This document shows, in pieces, positions 17,195 through 23,717 of a DNA stretch of 23,792 bases; the first letter of the stretch is position 1, and every line of letters starts with the position of its first letter. The DNA is from CAZUXE01 sp964624585 (lineage in GTDB: Bacteria > Hydrothermota > Tepidihabitantia > B3-TA06), in contig CAZUXE010000023.1 in the NCBI GenBank assembly GCA_964624585.1, positions 1 through 23,792 of the forward strand, in the 5' to 3' direction. A model generated the notes under the pieces. It saw only the letters and a list, made by a program, of their open reading frames with translations, searched no databases and was not told the origin of the DNA. The position numbers and the translations under genes were made by a program.

Positions 17195-17222
17195 ATTTTA
17201 AGGAAAACGCATCACGTGTCAA
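17195..17222 (-). promoter_or_regulatory. Promoter of the minus-strand OmpA gene
   Basis: Minus strand: TTGACA (17217-17222), 16-nt spacer, TAAAAT (17195-17200), then a leader of about 25 nt with AAGGAGG before the ATG at 17165. These near-consensus boxes and the ideal ribosome-binding site suggest high expression. Confidence 0.8.
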
Positions 17223-17546
17223 GAAGTACTGTTTAGATAACAAAAGCAAGAAGATGATTTAGTTTGTAAATTTGAGTAATTAAGCGTTGTTATCGCTTTG
17301 TTCGATTTCAAAAATAAATCGATAACCTTTAGAAAATCACATAACCCGTCAATGTACCAAAAAGAAAATCTTATATTTATCTTGGGAGCTTTCATGTTTT
17401 CTCAAGTGTTCTGCAAGATATAACTACATTGACAGCGCGGTTGTTTTTCTATATTTAAGCGACAAAACCTTTCAGCACTGTATCATCAGCCTATTTTTGC
17501 TCAAATGTATCAAAATTAGTTCACAGCCCAATAGCGGTGTTAGAGC
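17223..17546. other. Divergent intergenic region between the OmpA paralogues
   Basis: AT-rich and without a supported gene. A further promoter-like pair, TTGACA (17429-17434) and TATATT (17450-17455), has a 15-nt spacer and lies about 150 bp before the plus-strand OmpA start. It could be an upstream promoter or drive a short RNA; nothing else supports it. Confidence 0.4.
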
Positions 17547-17575
17547 TTGACAAGTCCCTATTTTTTCAATAAACT
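17547..17575 (+). promoter_or_regulatory. Promoter of the plus-strand OmpA gene
   Basis: TTGACA (17547-17552), 17-nt spacer, TAAACT (17570-17575), then about 20 nt of leader containing AAAGGAGG (17592-17599) before the ATG at 17604. It is the only clear promoter here with a 17-nt rather than a 16-nt spacer. Confidence 0.75.
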
Positions 17576-17603
17576 TTTACTGTGTCAGCCGAAAGGAGGC
17601 GTG

Positions 17604-19268
17604 ATGGGCAAAAAGGTTATACTAGCTTCGTTGCTATTGACCTGCGCTCTGTTTGCCGAGTTTAACCGATCGTCGGTTTTAATTGATATACCTACAGCAT
17701 ATGTGCTGCGACATAATGTAGTACAGGGAACGGTTGTTGGCTCATATATGCTGCAACCTGTAACCAACGTACCTACTTATGACGTAGATGTTGCCGTTGG
17801 AATTGGTTTGGGGAATTTCCTTGAGCTTTCGCTTTCAGCCTATACCCTACAGCATTATTCGTTGGGCATTACAGCTATGGTTTTGAAGGAACAGGAATAT
17901 ACCCCGTCTATTGCGCTGGGAATTCACGATATTACTTGGTACCCATATATAGGCTCTTTTGGTGGAGGACGTAATACTCCGCCTGGGGATAACGATCCTG
18001 AAAACAGGGTTATCGCCGGGAAACCTGGATTTTTATATTGGGAACAGAGAGAATTCTTCAGTGCCTTTGCAGTGGCATCTAAACAGCTTGGAGACTACTT
18101 CAGATGTCATGTAGGTATTGGACGAGGCAGATATACCGGTTATGATAACTTCTCCAGAAATTTCAATACCGATATAGCCAATAATACAGCTGTGTCTGAG
18201 TTCGCCCTTGGATTGTTTGGTGGCCTTGAATTTAACTACCAAGGCTGGCTTTCAATTGCTGGTGAATTTGACGGACGTGATCTTAATTTCGGAACAAAGC
18301 TTGGATTCGAAAACTTTGAAATCTATTTAGCTATGACTCGTTTGGAAAACCTTGCGCCTGCAAGTCAATATTCACCACGTTTGGTAGCAGGATTTAATTT
18401 ATACACTACCCCGCATTCCAGAAATACTAAAGGAACAAATATTATTGGTAATGTATTTTATCCCGACGGTTCTCCAGCAGTGCAAACAAAAGTGGAAGCA
18501 TTTACAGAAAGTTATAATCAACAGGTGAGCACCCTTGATAAGGGTGCTTACAAACTTAGAGCGGTTCCCGCAGGCAAAGTAACTATAGTTGCGTCCGCCG
18601 AAGGTTTTAGAAGTAGGCCAAAGGATTTGATGCTTAAGACAAACTCTCATTCGCCAATCAATGTTAATTTGTCGTTGATTGATATACGAAACAAAGGCTC
18701 TATTAAAGGCGCCGTGAGAGATGCCGAAGATGGCTCAGGAATAATTGCTAATGTCTATGTTCTGGAAAATGGTGATGTTTTTCGTGCAGGACCTAGAGGC
18801 GGTTCTTATGAAATACTTGGCTTAGATCCCCGTAAGTATACTCTACATGCTGAAGCAAAAGGATATTTTGATCGCGATATAACCTTCCAGGCAGTTGAAC
18901 GTCGATCTGTGAATCTTGACATCAATATGAAAAAAACCTGGATTATATTCCACTTCAAGCCCGGTGAGAAGATGATTGAGCCACGCTATGTGCCTGTTCT
19001 TGAAGATGTCGTGATGTTCTTAAAGAATAGACCAAACGTAATTGTAGAAGTACAGGGACATACCGATAGTGTGGGAGACGCTAAAGAGAATAGGAAACTT
19101 TCCCGCAAACGTGCAGCGGCGGTTCGTGATTATTTAGTGAAGCGTGGAATAAGTCCAAAACGGTTAATAGTCAAGGGTTATGGCGAGCTTGCTCCTATTG
19201 GTGATAACCGTACTGTTCTTGGGCGAGATATGAATCGCAGGGTTGAACTTAAGATTGTAGCCGAATAG
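17604..19268 (+). CDS. OmpA-family outer-membrane protein with two regulatory-like domains (paralogue)
   Basis: Protein of 554 aa. The signal peptide is MGKKVILASLLLTCALFAEF. A beta-rich barrel-like region (about 22-270) is followed by two carboxypeptidase-regulatory-like repeats near 276 (IIGNVFYPDGSP) and 364 (GSIKGAVRDAEDG). The OmpA domain covers about 445-554, with VEVQGHTDSVGDA and RDMNRRVELKIV. A TTG at 17547 extends the frame but is itself the -35 box, so the ATG at 17604 behind AAAGGAGG is the start. The protein is a shorter paralogue of the OmpA gene on the other strand, with one repeat fewer. Likely role: outer-membrane anchoring to peptidoglycan, with the repeats bridging the periplasm. 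Its transcript ends at the hairpin at 19324. Confidence 0.85.
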   Translation: MGKKVILASLLLTCALFAEFNRSSVLIDIPTAYVLRHNVVQGTVVGSYMLQPVTNVPTYDVDVAVGIGLGNFLELSLSAYTLQHYSLGITAMVLKEQEYTPSIALGIHDITWYPYIGSFGGGRNTPPGDNDPENRVIAGKPGFLYWEQREFFSAFAVASKQLGDYFRCHVGIGRGRYTGYDNFSRNFNTDIANNTAVSEFALGLFGGLEFNYQGWLSIAGEFDGRDLNFGTKLGFENFEIYLAMTRLENLAPASQYSPRLVAGFNLYTTPHSRNTKGTNIIGNVFYPDGSPAVQTKVEAFTESYNQQVSTLDKGAYKLRAVPAGKVTIVASAEGFRSRPKDLMLKTNSHSPINVNLSLIDIRNKGSIKGAVRDAEDGSGIIANVYVLENGDVFRAGPRGGSYEILGLDPRKYTLHAEAKGYFDRDITFQAVERRSVNLDINMKKTWIIFHFKPGEKMIEPRYVPVLEDVVMFLKNRPNVIVEVQGHTDSVGDAKENRKLSRKRAAAVRDYLVKRGISPKRLIVKGYGELAPIGDNRTVLGRDMNRRVELKIVAE

Positions 19269-19323
19269 AATTTTTATAAGATAAGAGACGGGTGTTGTCT
19301 AACTAACCATTCCATAAAAAATT

Positions 19324-19363
19324 AAAGAGAGATGTCGATCGCTAAGGTTGACATCTCTCTTTT
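19324..19363 (+). terminator. Rho-independent terminator after the OmpA gene
   Basis: Perfect 13-bp stem AAAGAGAGATGTC (19324-19336) / GACATCTCTCTTT (19350-19362) with a 13-nt loop and a short T-run. It is placed 55 bp after the OmpA stop codon. The stem is A/T-rich at its base, so it could also work on the other strand, though no minus-strand gene ends here. Confidence 0.85.
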
Positions 19364-19472
19364 ATATGCACTACATCCAGTTTAATGTATAGCATCTATA
19401 CGCTTCGCTCAATTCCATTTCTTTCTTAAACTTTATGATAAGGTATTCTAAAAGTTATTTTGGAGGATTATT

Positions 19473-19556
19473 TTGCCCTCTACCTTAATACTTTTCGAAA
19501 ATCAGAAGGGCATTACGTACTTAAATGTTCGATTCAAGACTCTAAACCTTCTTTAG
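19473..19556 (+). CDS. Possible 27-codon ORF, doubtful
   Basis: A TTG at 19473 follows GGAGG (19462-19466) at good spacing and opens 27 codons (MPSTLILFENQKGITYLNV...) to a TAG at 19554. No promoter is visible before it and the peptide has no recognisable feature. It lies in the 238-bp stretch between the terminator and the porX promoter, which otherwise holds nothing I can name. Probably chance; listed because of the ribosome-binding site. Confidence 0.15.
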   Translation: MPSTLILFENQKGITYLNVRFKTLNLL

Positions 19557-19567
19557 ATTAACTTCAC

Positions 19568-19595
19568 TTGACACCTTCTTTAATGCGACTATGCT
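19568..19595 (+). promoter_or_regulatory. Leaderless porX promoter with ATGC/GCAT element
   Basis: TTGACA (19568-19573), 16-nt spacer, TATGCT (19590-19595), then TGCATT and the ATG at 19602. The ATGC/GCAT half-site stretch 19583-19605 is almost identical to 5517-5539 at the T9SS cargo gene, including the same -10 box and start-codon position. Confidence 0.75.
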
Positions 19596-19601
19596 TGCAT
19601 T

Positions 19602-21116
19602 ATGCGTATTCTTTGGATAGATGATGAAATAGATTACCTTAAACCGCATATCTACAGTTTAAGGGAACGGGGTTACGAGGTTGATACAGCAAACAACGGG
19701 CCTGACGGTTTAGAGAAACTTCGTGAACGCGACTACGACTTAGTGTTGCTTGATGAAATTATGCCCGGTATGGACGGAATTGAGACACTTTCTTGCATAA
19801 GAGCGGAAAGCGAAGATGTATTGGTAGCTATAGTTACTAAAAGTGAAGAAGAGGAACTGGTTGACTCGGCTTTCGGAAAGTTGGCAGATGACTTTATAAT
19901 AAAACCCATAACCCCTACGCAATTGGGTTCATCTATCAAAAGGCTACTGGAGCGCAAGAAATTGGTGAAGGATAATATTAGTCGGGAGTATACTCAGGAA
20001 ATGATGAGGGCGGATACTCCGCAGGACTGGGGAGCTTGGGTCGAAGCCTATCGTAGAGACGTCCGCTGGGAGCTGCGTTTCAAGAAGTTTGGTGACGAAG
20101 GTTTGCGTGACTTAGGCAACGAACAACGCGAAGAAATGCGTCGTGAATTTAGTTTGTATGTTGAACAAAACTATCCTAATTGGATTTCAAATAAAAGCGG
20201 CCCGGTACTGTCACCTGATATTTTGAAAACCTACGTTTTCCCAATGCTTGAAGCTGGTGAAGAGGTTGTGTTCTTTTTGTTTGACTGCATGAGGCTTGAC
20301 CAATTTCAGGTACTGCTCCCCTACTTCAAGGAATTCTTTGATTCCAAGGTTGAATACGTTTCATCCATAATCCCTACAGCTACTCCCTATTCCAGAAATG
20401 CGATATTTGCCGGTCTGTATCCTCAGGAGATTGCAGAAAGGTTTCCTAAATATTGGGTATGGGAGAAACGTGGACAGAATCGATATGAAAAACAGCTTCT
20501 TGCAGAATTCTTGAGAAGGGAAGGTCTTGATGTGGATTTCTTATTCTCAAAAACAGCAAATGTCCAAATAGCGGAAAAAGACGCCGAATTTTTAGTTTCC
20601 CGCAAAGAACGTTTTAAGGTATCTATATTGAATTTTTTGGATGTACTTATTCACTCGGTTAAGCCCGATACCTTACTTGAGGGGCTGCTTCCTTCAGACT
20701 ACGCTCTTGTAGATATGACCCGCGCGTGGTTCGGGAATTCCTTTTTCCCCAACCTGCTTGAGCGACTTGCCGATAGGGGAGTAAAAGTTGTACTCACATC
20801 CGACCATGGTTTCCTGCGTGTAGAACGCCCAACCATTATCAAAGGCGGACGTGATATATCTGCAAACCTGCGCTACAAGTACGGCCCTGCATTGACTGTT
20901 GATCCAAAGGACGCTGTTAATCTTTCCAACCCGCATAAGTATAAATTGCCCGGATTCCAACGTCCGACAAATTTCGTAATTGCCAAACGCGACTGCTACT
21001 TTATATATCCTACCAAGCCTAAGGAATATGAAGCCCAGTACAAACACACCCTACAGCATGGCGGAATATCGCCTGAAGAGATGATTCTGCCATTGGGGAT
21101 ATTTACGCCAAAATAA
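19602..21116 (+). CDS. porX: PorX-type response regulator with PglZ phosphodiesterase-like domain
   Basis: Two-component regulator of T9SS in the family's known members; 504 aa, cytoplasmic. Receiver domain 1-120: acidic Asp7-Asp8, phospho-acceptor Asp51 in LLDEIMPGMDG, Thr79 and Lys101, so all key residues are present. A helical linker (about 121-215) leads to a PglZ domain of the alkaline-phosphatase superfamily: FLFDCMR with Asp228, PTATPYSRN with candidate nucleophile Thr261, Asp347/His351, SDHG with Asp401-His402, and QHGG with His486, matching a complete two-metal site. PorX in Porphyromonas is activated by the PorY kinase and has oligonucleotide phosphodiesterase activity; neither PorY nor the core translocon is in this window. 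The gene starts directly after a -10 box without a leader, and its stop abuts the next gene's ATG. Assignment is strong from the domain pair plus T9SS genes nearby. Confidence 0.88.
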   Translation: MRILWIDDEIDYLKPHIYSLRERGYEVDTANNGPDGLEKLRERDYDLVLLDEIMPGMDGIETLSCIRAESEDVLVAIVTKSEEEELVDSAFGKLADDFIIKPITPTQLGSSIKRLLERKKLVKDNISREYTQEMMRADTPQDWGAWVEAYRRDVRWELRFKKFGDEGLRDLGNEQREEMRREFSLYVEQNYPNWISNKSGPVLSPDILKTYVFPMLEAGEEVVFFLFDCMRLDQFQVLLPYFKEFFDSKVEYVSSIIPTATPYSRNAIFAGLYPQEIAERFPKYWVWEKRGQNRYEKQLLAEFLRREGLDVDFLFSKTANVQIAEKDAEFLVSRKERFKVSILNFLDVLIHSVKPDTLLEGLLPSDYALVDMTRAWFGNSFFPNLLERLADRGVKVVLTSDHGFLRVERPTIIKGGRDISANLRYKYGPALTVDPKDAVNLSNPHKYKLPGFQRPTNFVIAKRDCYFIYPTKPKEYEAQYKHTLQHGGISPEEMILPLGIFTPK

Positions 21117-22199
21117 ATGCCTCGTCTTAAAATAGAATCGCTAAAAAAATATCTGCTTGAAGTATTTGGGATATTGGGAACGCCTAAGGAAAATGCTATA
21201 ATTACAGCAGATGTATTATTGAGCGCCGACAGAAGAAATATTGCTTCCCATGGCGTAGCTCGACTGGATTACTACGTAGAAGGTATTGAGCAGAAATCCA
21301 TTAATCCTCGCGCGAATCCAACTGTAATTAAACAAAGTCCCGCAACCCTGTTGGTTGATGGCAACGGTGGCTTGGGGCATGTGATATCTGTTAAAACCAT
21401 GCGTAGGGTTATTCGCAAAGCCCAAAAAACAGGCATGGCATCGGCCGTGATTCGCAACTCAAATCATTACGGAATCGCAGGCTACACCGCTATGATGGCT
21501 CTAGAATACAACCTGATTGGTTTTTCAGCAACAAATACACCTCCTTTTACAGTGCCGACTTTTGGGAAAAACGCGGCCTTGGGAACCAATCCCCTTGCCA
21601 TAGCTGTACCCGCAGGAAATGAGTATCCTTTTGTTCTGGATATGGCAACCTCAACAGTAGCGCTTGGGAAACTTGAGATTTGTCAAAGACTTGGAAAAAG
21701 AATGCCTTCCGGTTGGGCGCAGGATAAGAACGGAGAACTAACCGACGATGCACAAAATGCACTAGAAGAGATGTGGGCGCGTAAAGGAGGAGGTCTTCTA
21801 CCTTTAGGTGGCGCAGGAGAGGAGAATGCGGGCTACAAGGGCTACGATTTATGCGCTTTAGTGGATATTATAACCGGTGGTTTGGCCATTTCTTTAATGG
21901 GTGTTGAGATACAGGGGAAACATGGAGAGCAGGCAGATATATCACATTTCCTCATGGCTTTAGACCCATCGGCATACGCTGAAATTAGTGATTTCAAATC
22001 AAGAATGGATTCTTTTATTCGTATGTTAAAGAACCAACCGTGTCTTGAAGGCGAAGATAGGATATGGATTGCAGGTGAAAAGGAATGGGAGGCACAGGAA
22101 AGAAATAAGGAAGCGGTAGATATTGATGGCCCTACTTTTGATAAGTTAAAGAGAATCGGAAAGAAATTTGGGGTAAATACAGATAATTTACTTGCTTAA
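21117..22199 (+). CDS. Type-2 malate/L-lactate dehydrogenase family oxidoreductase
   Basis: NAD(P)-dependent reduction of a 2-oxoacid, such as oxaloacetate to malate, in the cytoplasm. The family also includes lactate, sulfolactate, ureidoglycolate and diketogulonate reductases, so the substrate is uncertain. At 360 aa it has typical length. Family motifs: DRRNIASHGVARL (38-50, His45), RNSNHYGIAGY (113-123, active-site His117), GTNPLAIAVP (156-165), LDMATSTVALGK (174-185) and GYKGYDL. The ATG directly follows the porX TAA with no spacer, so it is co-transcribed and translationally coupled, or itself lacks an efficient ribosome-binding site. A metabolic enzyme behind a secretion regulator is unexpected. 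The downstream gene is convergent. Confidence 0.88.
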   Translation: MPRLKIESLKKYLLEVFGILGTPKENAIITADVLLSADRRNIASHGVARLDYYVEGIEQKSINPRANPTVIKQSPATLLVDGNGGLGHVISVKTMRRVIRKAQKTGMASAVIRNSNHYGIAGYTAMMALEYNLIGFSATNTPPFTVPTFGKNAALGTNPLAIAVPAGNEYPFVLDMATSTVALGKLEICQRLGKRMPSGWAQDKNGELTDDAQNALEEMWARKGGGLLPLGGAGEENAGYKGYDLCALVDIITGGLAISLMGVEIQGKHGEQADISHFLMALDPSAYAEISDFKSRMDSFIRMLKNQPCLEGEDRIWIAGEKEWEAQERNKEAVDIDGPTFDKLKRIGKKFGVNTDNLLA

Positions 22200-22319
22200 G
22201 CGATATAGAGTTTTAGTCAGCTTTCCGCGACTACTTAAGCTTAAAAAATCATTCCTTTTGATACAGATACGCGCCAAAGTTAGCTTTCTAGTTAAGTCAA
22301 GGTGATAGAAGGCTATCGT

Positions 22320-23153
22320 CTACTTAAATGAAGACACTCCCCTTTTTTCCCTAACCAGCCTAAGCATCCAAAAAGCTACCGCCACAATCCCTGCAAGAGC
22401 AAGGGTTTCGATAATTTTTGCCCCGGGATTGTCAATAAGATGCGCCTCTCCTCCAGGCAACAAGTCGCCTATAATTGTTTGTGGAAGCATTATTATGATA
22501 GGTGCAAGCAAGTTGCGTGTAAGTCGCGCGATTCCTGCCAAAAGGATTCCCATGAGCAGGCTGAAAGGAAATACCGTTGACCAGAAGAATGCCATTGAGC
22601 TGAAAGCAACTGGTAGGTTAGGATCTGTTCCCCACAATACCAAGGGGGAAAAGGCGTATAGAAGCCCTGAACCAATGAGGGCGCCAAAAAATCCGTAAGA
22701 ACGTTCCATCTGAGCGGCCAAGTAGCCGCGGTAGAAAATCTCTATTGCCAAAAGATGAAACAACATTGAAAAAAAGTAAGCTATTGACTGAAACAGCTTG
22801 GGTAGGTAGGGAATTTGTTGTAATTTTAATGCGTTTGTGAGGGTGAGGTATCCTGCCAACAATCCTATTAATCCCCCAATAACTAAAGCTGATATCCAAT
22901 GCTTGGTGGTTATCCCAAGAAAAGCTAAATCTATATCTTTTGAGAACTTAAGAAGTAGCAATGGCGAAATAAGAAATGTCAAATCGGCAAGAGGCTTCAT
23001 CCATTGTAGAATAGCGATAGCGTCATTACCGGCAAAACGTGATAATTGTAACACTGCTGAAACAAAAAGCCACACTATAAAAGGCAAACTGTCTTGCCAG
23101 CGCGGCTGGAAGCGGAAAACCTTAAAATTTAATTCAGATAGCCTGTTCTGCAT
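22320..23153 (-). CDS. CPBP-family-like intramembrane protein, catalytic motifs degenerate
   Basis: Multi-pass membrane protein of 277 aa with about seven or eight hydrophobic spans. The region LLAIEIFYRGYLAAQME (134-150) resembles motif 1 of CPBP (CAAX protease / bacteriocin-processing, Abi) proteins, EExxxR. Only the second glutamate (Glu138) and Arg142 remain; the first glutamate is Ile. Motif 2, usually FxxxH, reads YAFSP (166-170) without the histidine. Motif 3, usually HxxxN after NLLAPI, is LPQTIIGD, also without the histidine. It is therefore probably an inactive homologue or a diverged relative. The ATG at 23153 sits close behind promoter boxes. It stands alone on the minus strand, convergent with the dehydrogenase. 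Confidence 0.6.
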   Translation of the reverse strand: MQNRLSELNFKVFRFQPRWQDSLPFIVWLFVSAVLQLSRFAGNDAIAILQWMKPLADLTFLISPLLLLKFSKDIDLAFLGITTKHWISALVIGGLIGLLAGYLTLTNALKLQQIPYLPKLFQSIAYFFSMLFHLLAIEIFYRGYLAAQMERSYGFFGALIGSGLLYAFSPLVLWGTDPNLPVAFSSMAFFWSTVFPFSLLMGILLAGIARLTRNLLAPIIIMLPQTIIGDLLPGGEAHLIDNPGAKIIETLALAGIVAVAFWMLRLVREKRGVSSFK

Positions 23154-23158
23154 TGCCT

Positions 23159-23186
23159 ATTCTCCGTATTGAATCAGCGATGTCAA
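23159..23186 (-). promoter_or_regulatory. Promoter of the CPBP-like gene
   Basis: Minus strand: TTGACA (23181-23186), 16-nt spacer, weak -10 GAGAAT (23159-23164), then 5 nt to the ATG. The -35 box and spacing fit the window's pattern. The GGAGA overlapping the -10 box could instead be a ribosome-binding site of a longer transcript, so the leaderless reading is uncertain. Confidence 0.4.
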
Positions 23187-23291
23187 GTGATTCCTGCAAG
23201 TTCCCAAAAATACTGCACTTACACAATAAGCTGTTTCCGATATTCCTCCGATTTTACTTAAAAACGTTATTATCATGGCCTGCAGAAAGCT

Positions 23292-23335
23292 AGTCAAAAG
23301 TTAGTCAAAAGCTATCCAAAAGTTACTCAAACCTT
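23292..23335 (+). repeat. 11-bp tandem repeat leading into the right hairpin array
   Basis: Units AGTCAAAAGTT, AGTCAAAAGCT, ATCCAAAAGTT and ACTCAAACCTT follow without gaps. The last merges with the first hairpin of the array (ACTCAAACC...GGTTTGAGT). The same unit in the opposite orientation is at 11175-11217. Confidence 0.75.
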
Positions 23336-23336
23336 T

Positions 23337-23575
23337 GGTTTGAGTTTAGGAGTTTTGTGGGCCAAAACTCCACAGGTATATTAAAAGCGGTATCTAAGGT
23401 TACTCAAACCTTTGGTTTGAGTTTAGGAGTTTTGTAGGACCAAAACTCCACCTACATTCTACATAAGTATCTGAGCAAACCTTCAGTTTGAGTTTAGGAG
23501 TTTTGTAGGGCCAAAACTCCACCGACATTACACATAAGCATCTGACTAAACCTTCCGTTTGAGTTTAGGAGGGTA
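23337..23575 (+). repeat. Hairpin repeat array, right copy
   Basis: Units begin near 23337, 23414, 23485 and 23556 (spacing 77, 71, 71). The arrangement matches 1-240: one type-A unit, two type-B units and a short end unit closing with TTTAGGAGGGTA. Type-A units in the two arrays are almost identical, while type-B units have drifted more. It is in direct orientation relative to the left copy, about 23.3 kb away. Confidence 0.85.
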
Positions 23576-23717
23576 CTTTGTGCCATTCTTAGGCACGTTG
23601 TCTCAAGCGTGTCAAACAAACCCCACCCATACAACATATAAGATATCTAAGCTATATACGTCGTCTCAGGCCTATTCCGCCTTGCGTCGTCTTAGGCGTA
23701 CTTTGTGCTATTCTTAG
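23573..23717 (+). repeat. Direct repeat pair flanking a CTTAGGC-rich segment
   Basis: 23573-23592 and 23698-23717 match at 19 of 20 bases (GTACTTTGTGC-C/T-ATTCTTAG). Both are followed by a version of ACG/GCG-TTGTCTC. Between them, GTCGTCT-AGGC occurs twice (near 23661 and 23687). The second copy runs into the 22-bp tandem repeat, suggesting stepwise duplication. Confidence 0.65.

Noticed and set aside
17429..17455. Extra TTGACA/TATATT pair as a small-RNA promoter
   Set aside because: The 15-nt spacer is outside the window's pattern, and no terminator or conserved structure follows before the OmpA promoter; kept only as a note.
17547..17603. TTG start for the plus-strand OmpA gene at 17547
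   Set aside because: That TTG is the start of the TTGACA box. The ATG at 17604 has an ideal ribosome-binding site and begins a proper signal peptide.
20694..21047. 117-codon minus-strand open frame within porX
   Set aside because: It is antisense to the PglZ active-site region, with no start signals and no recognisable domain.
22837..23172. 111-codon plus-strand open frame over the CPBP-like gene
   Set aside because: It is antisense to a well-formed membrane-protein gene, has basic, low-complexity composition and no promoter or ribosome-binding site.
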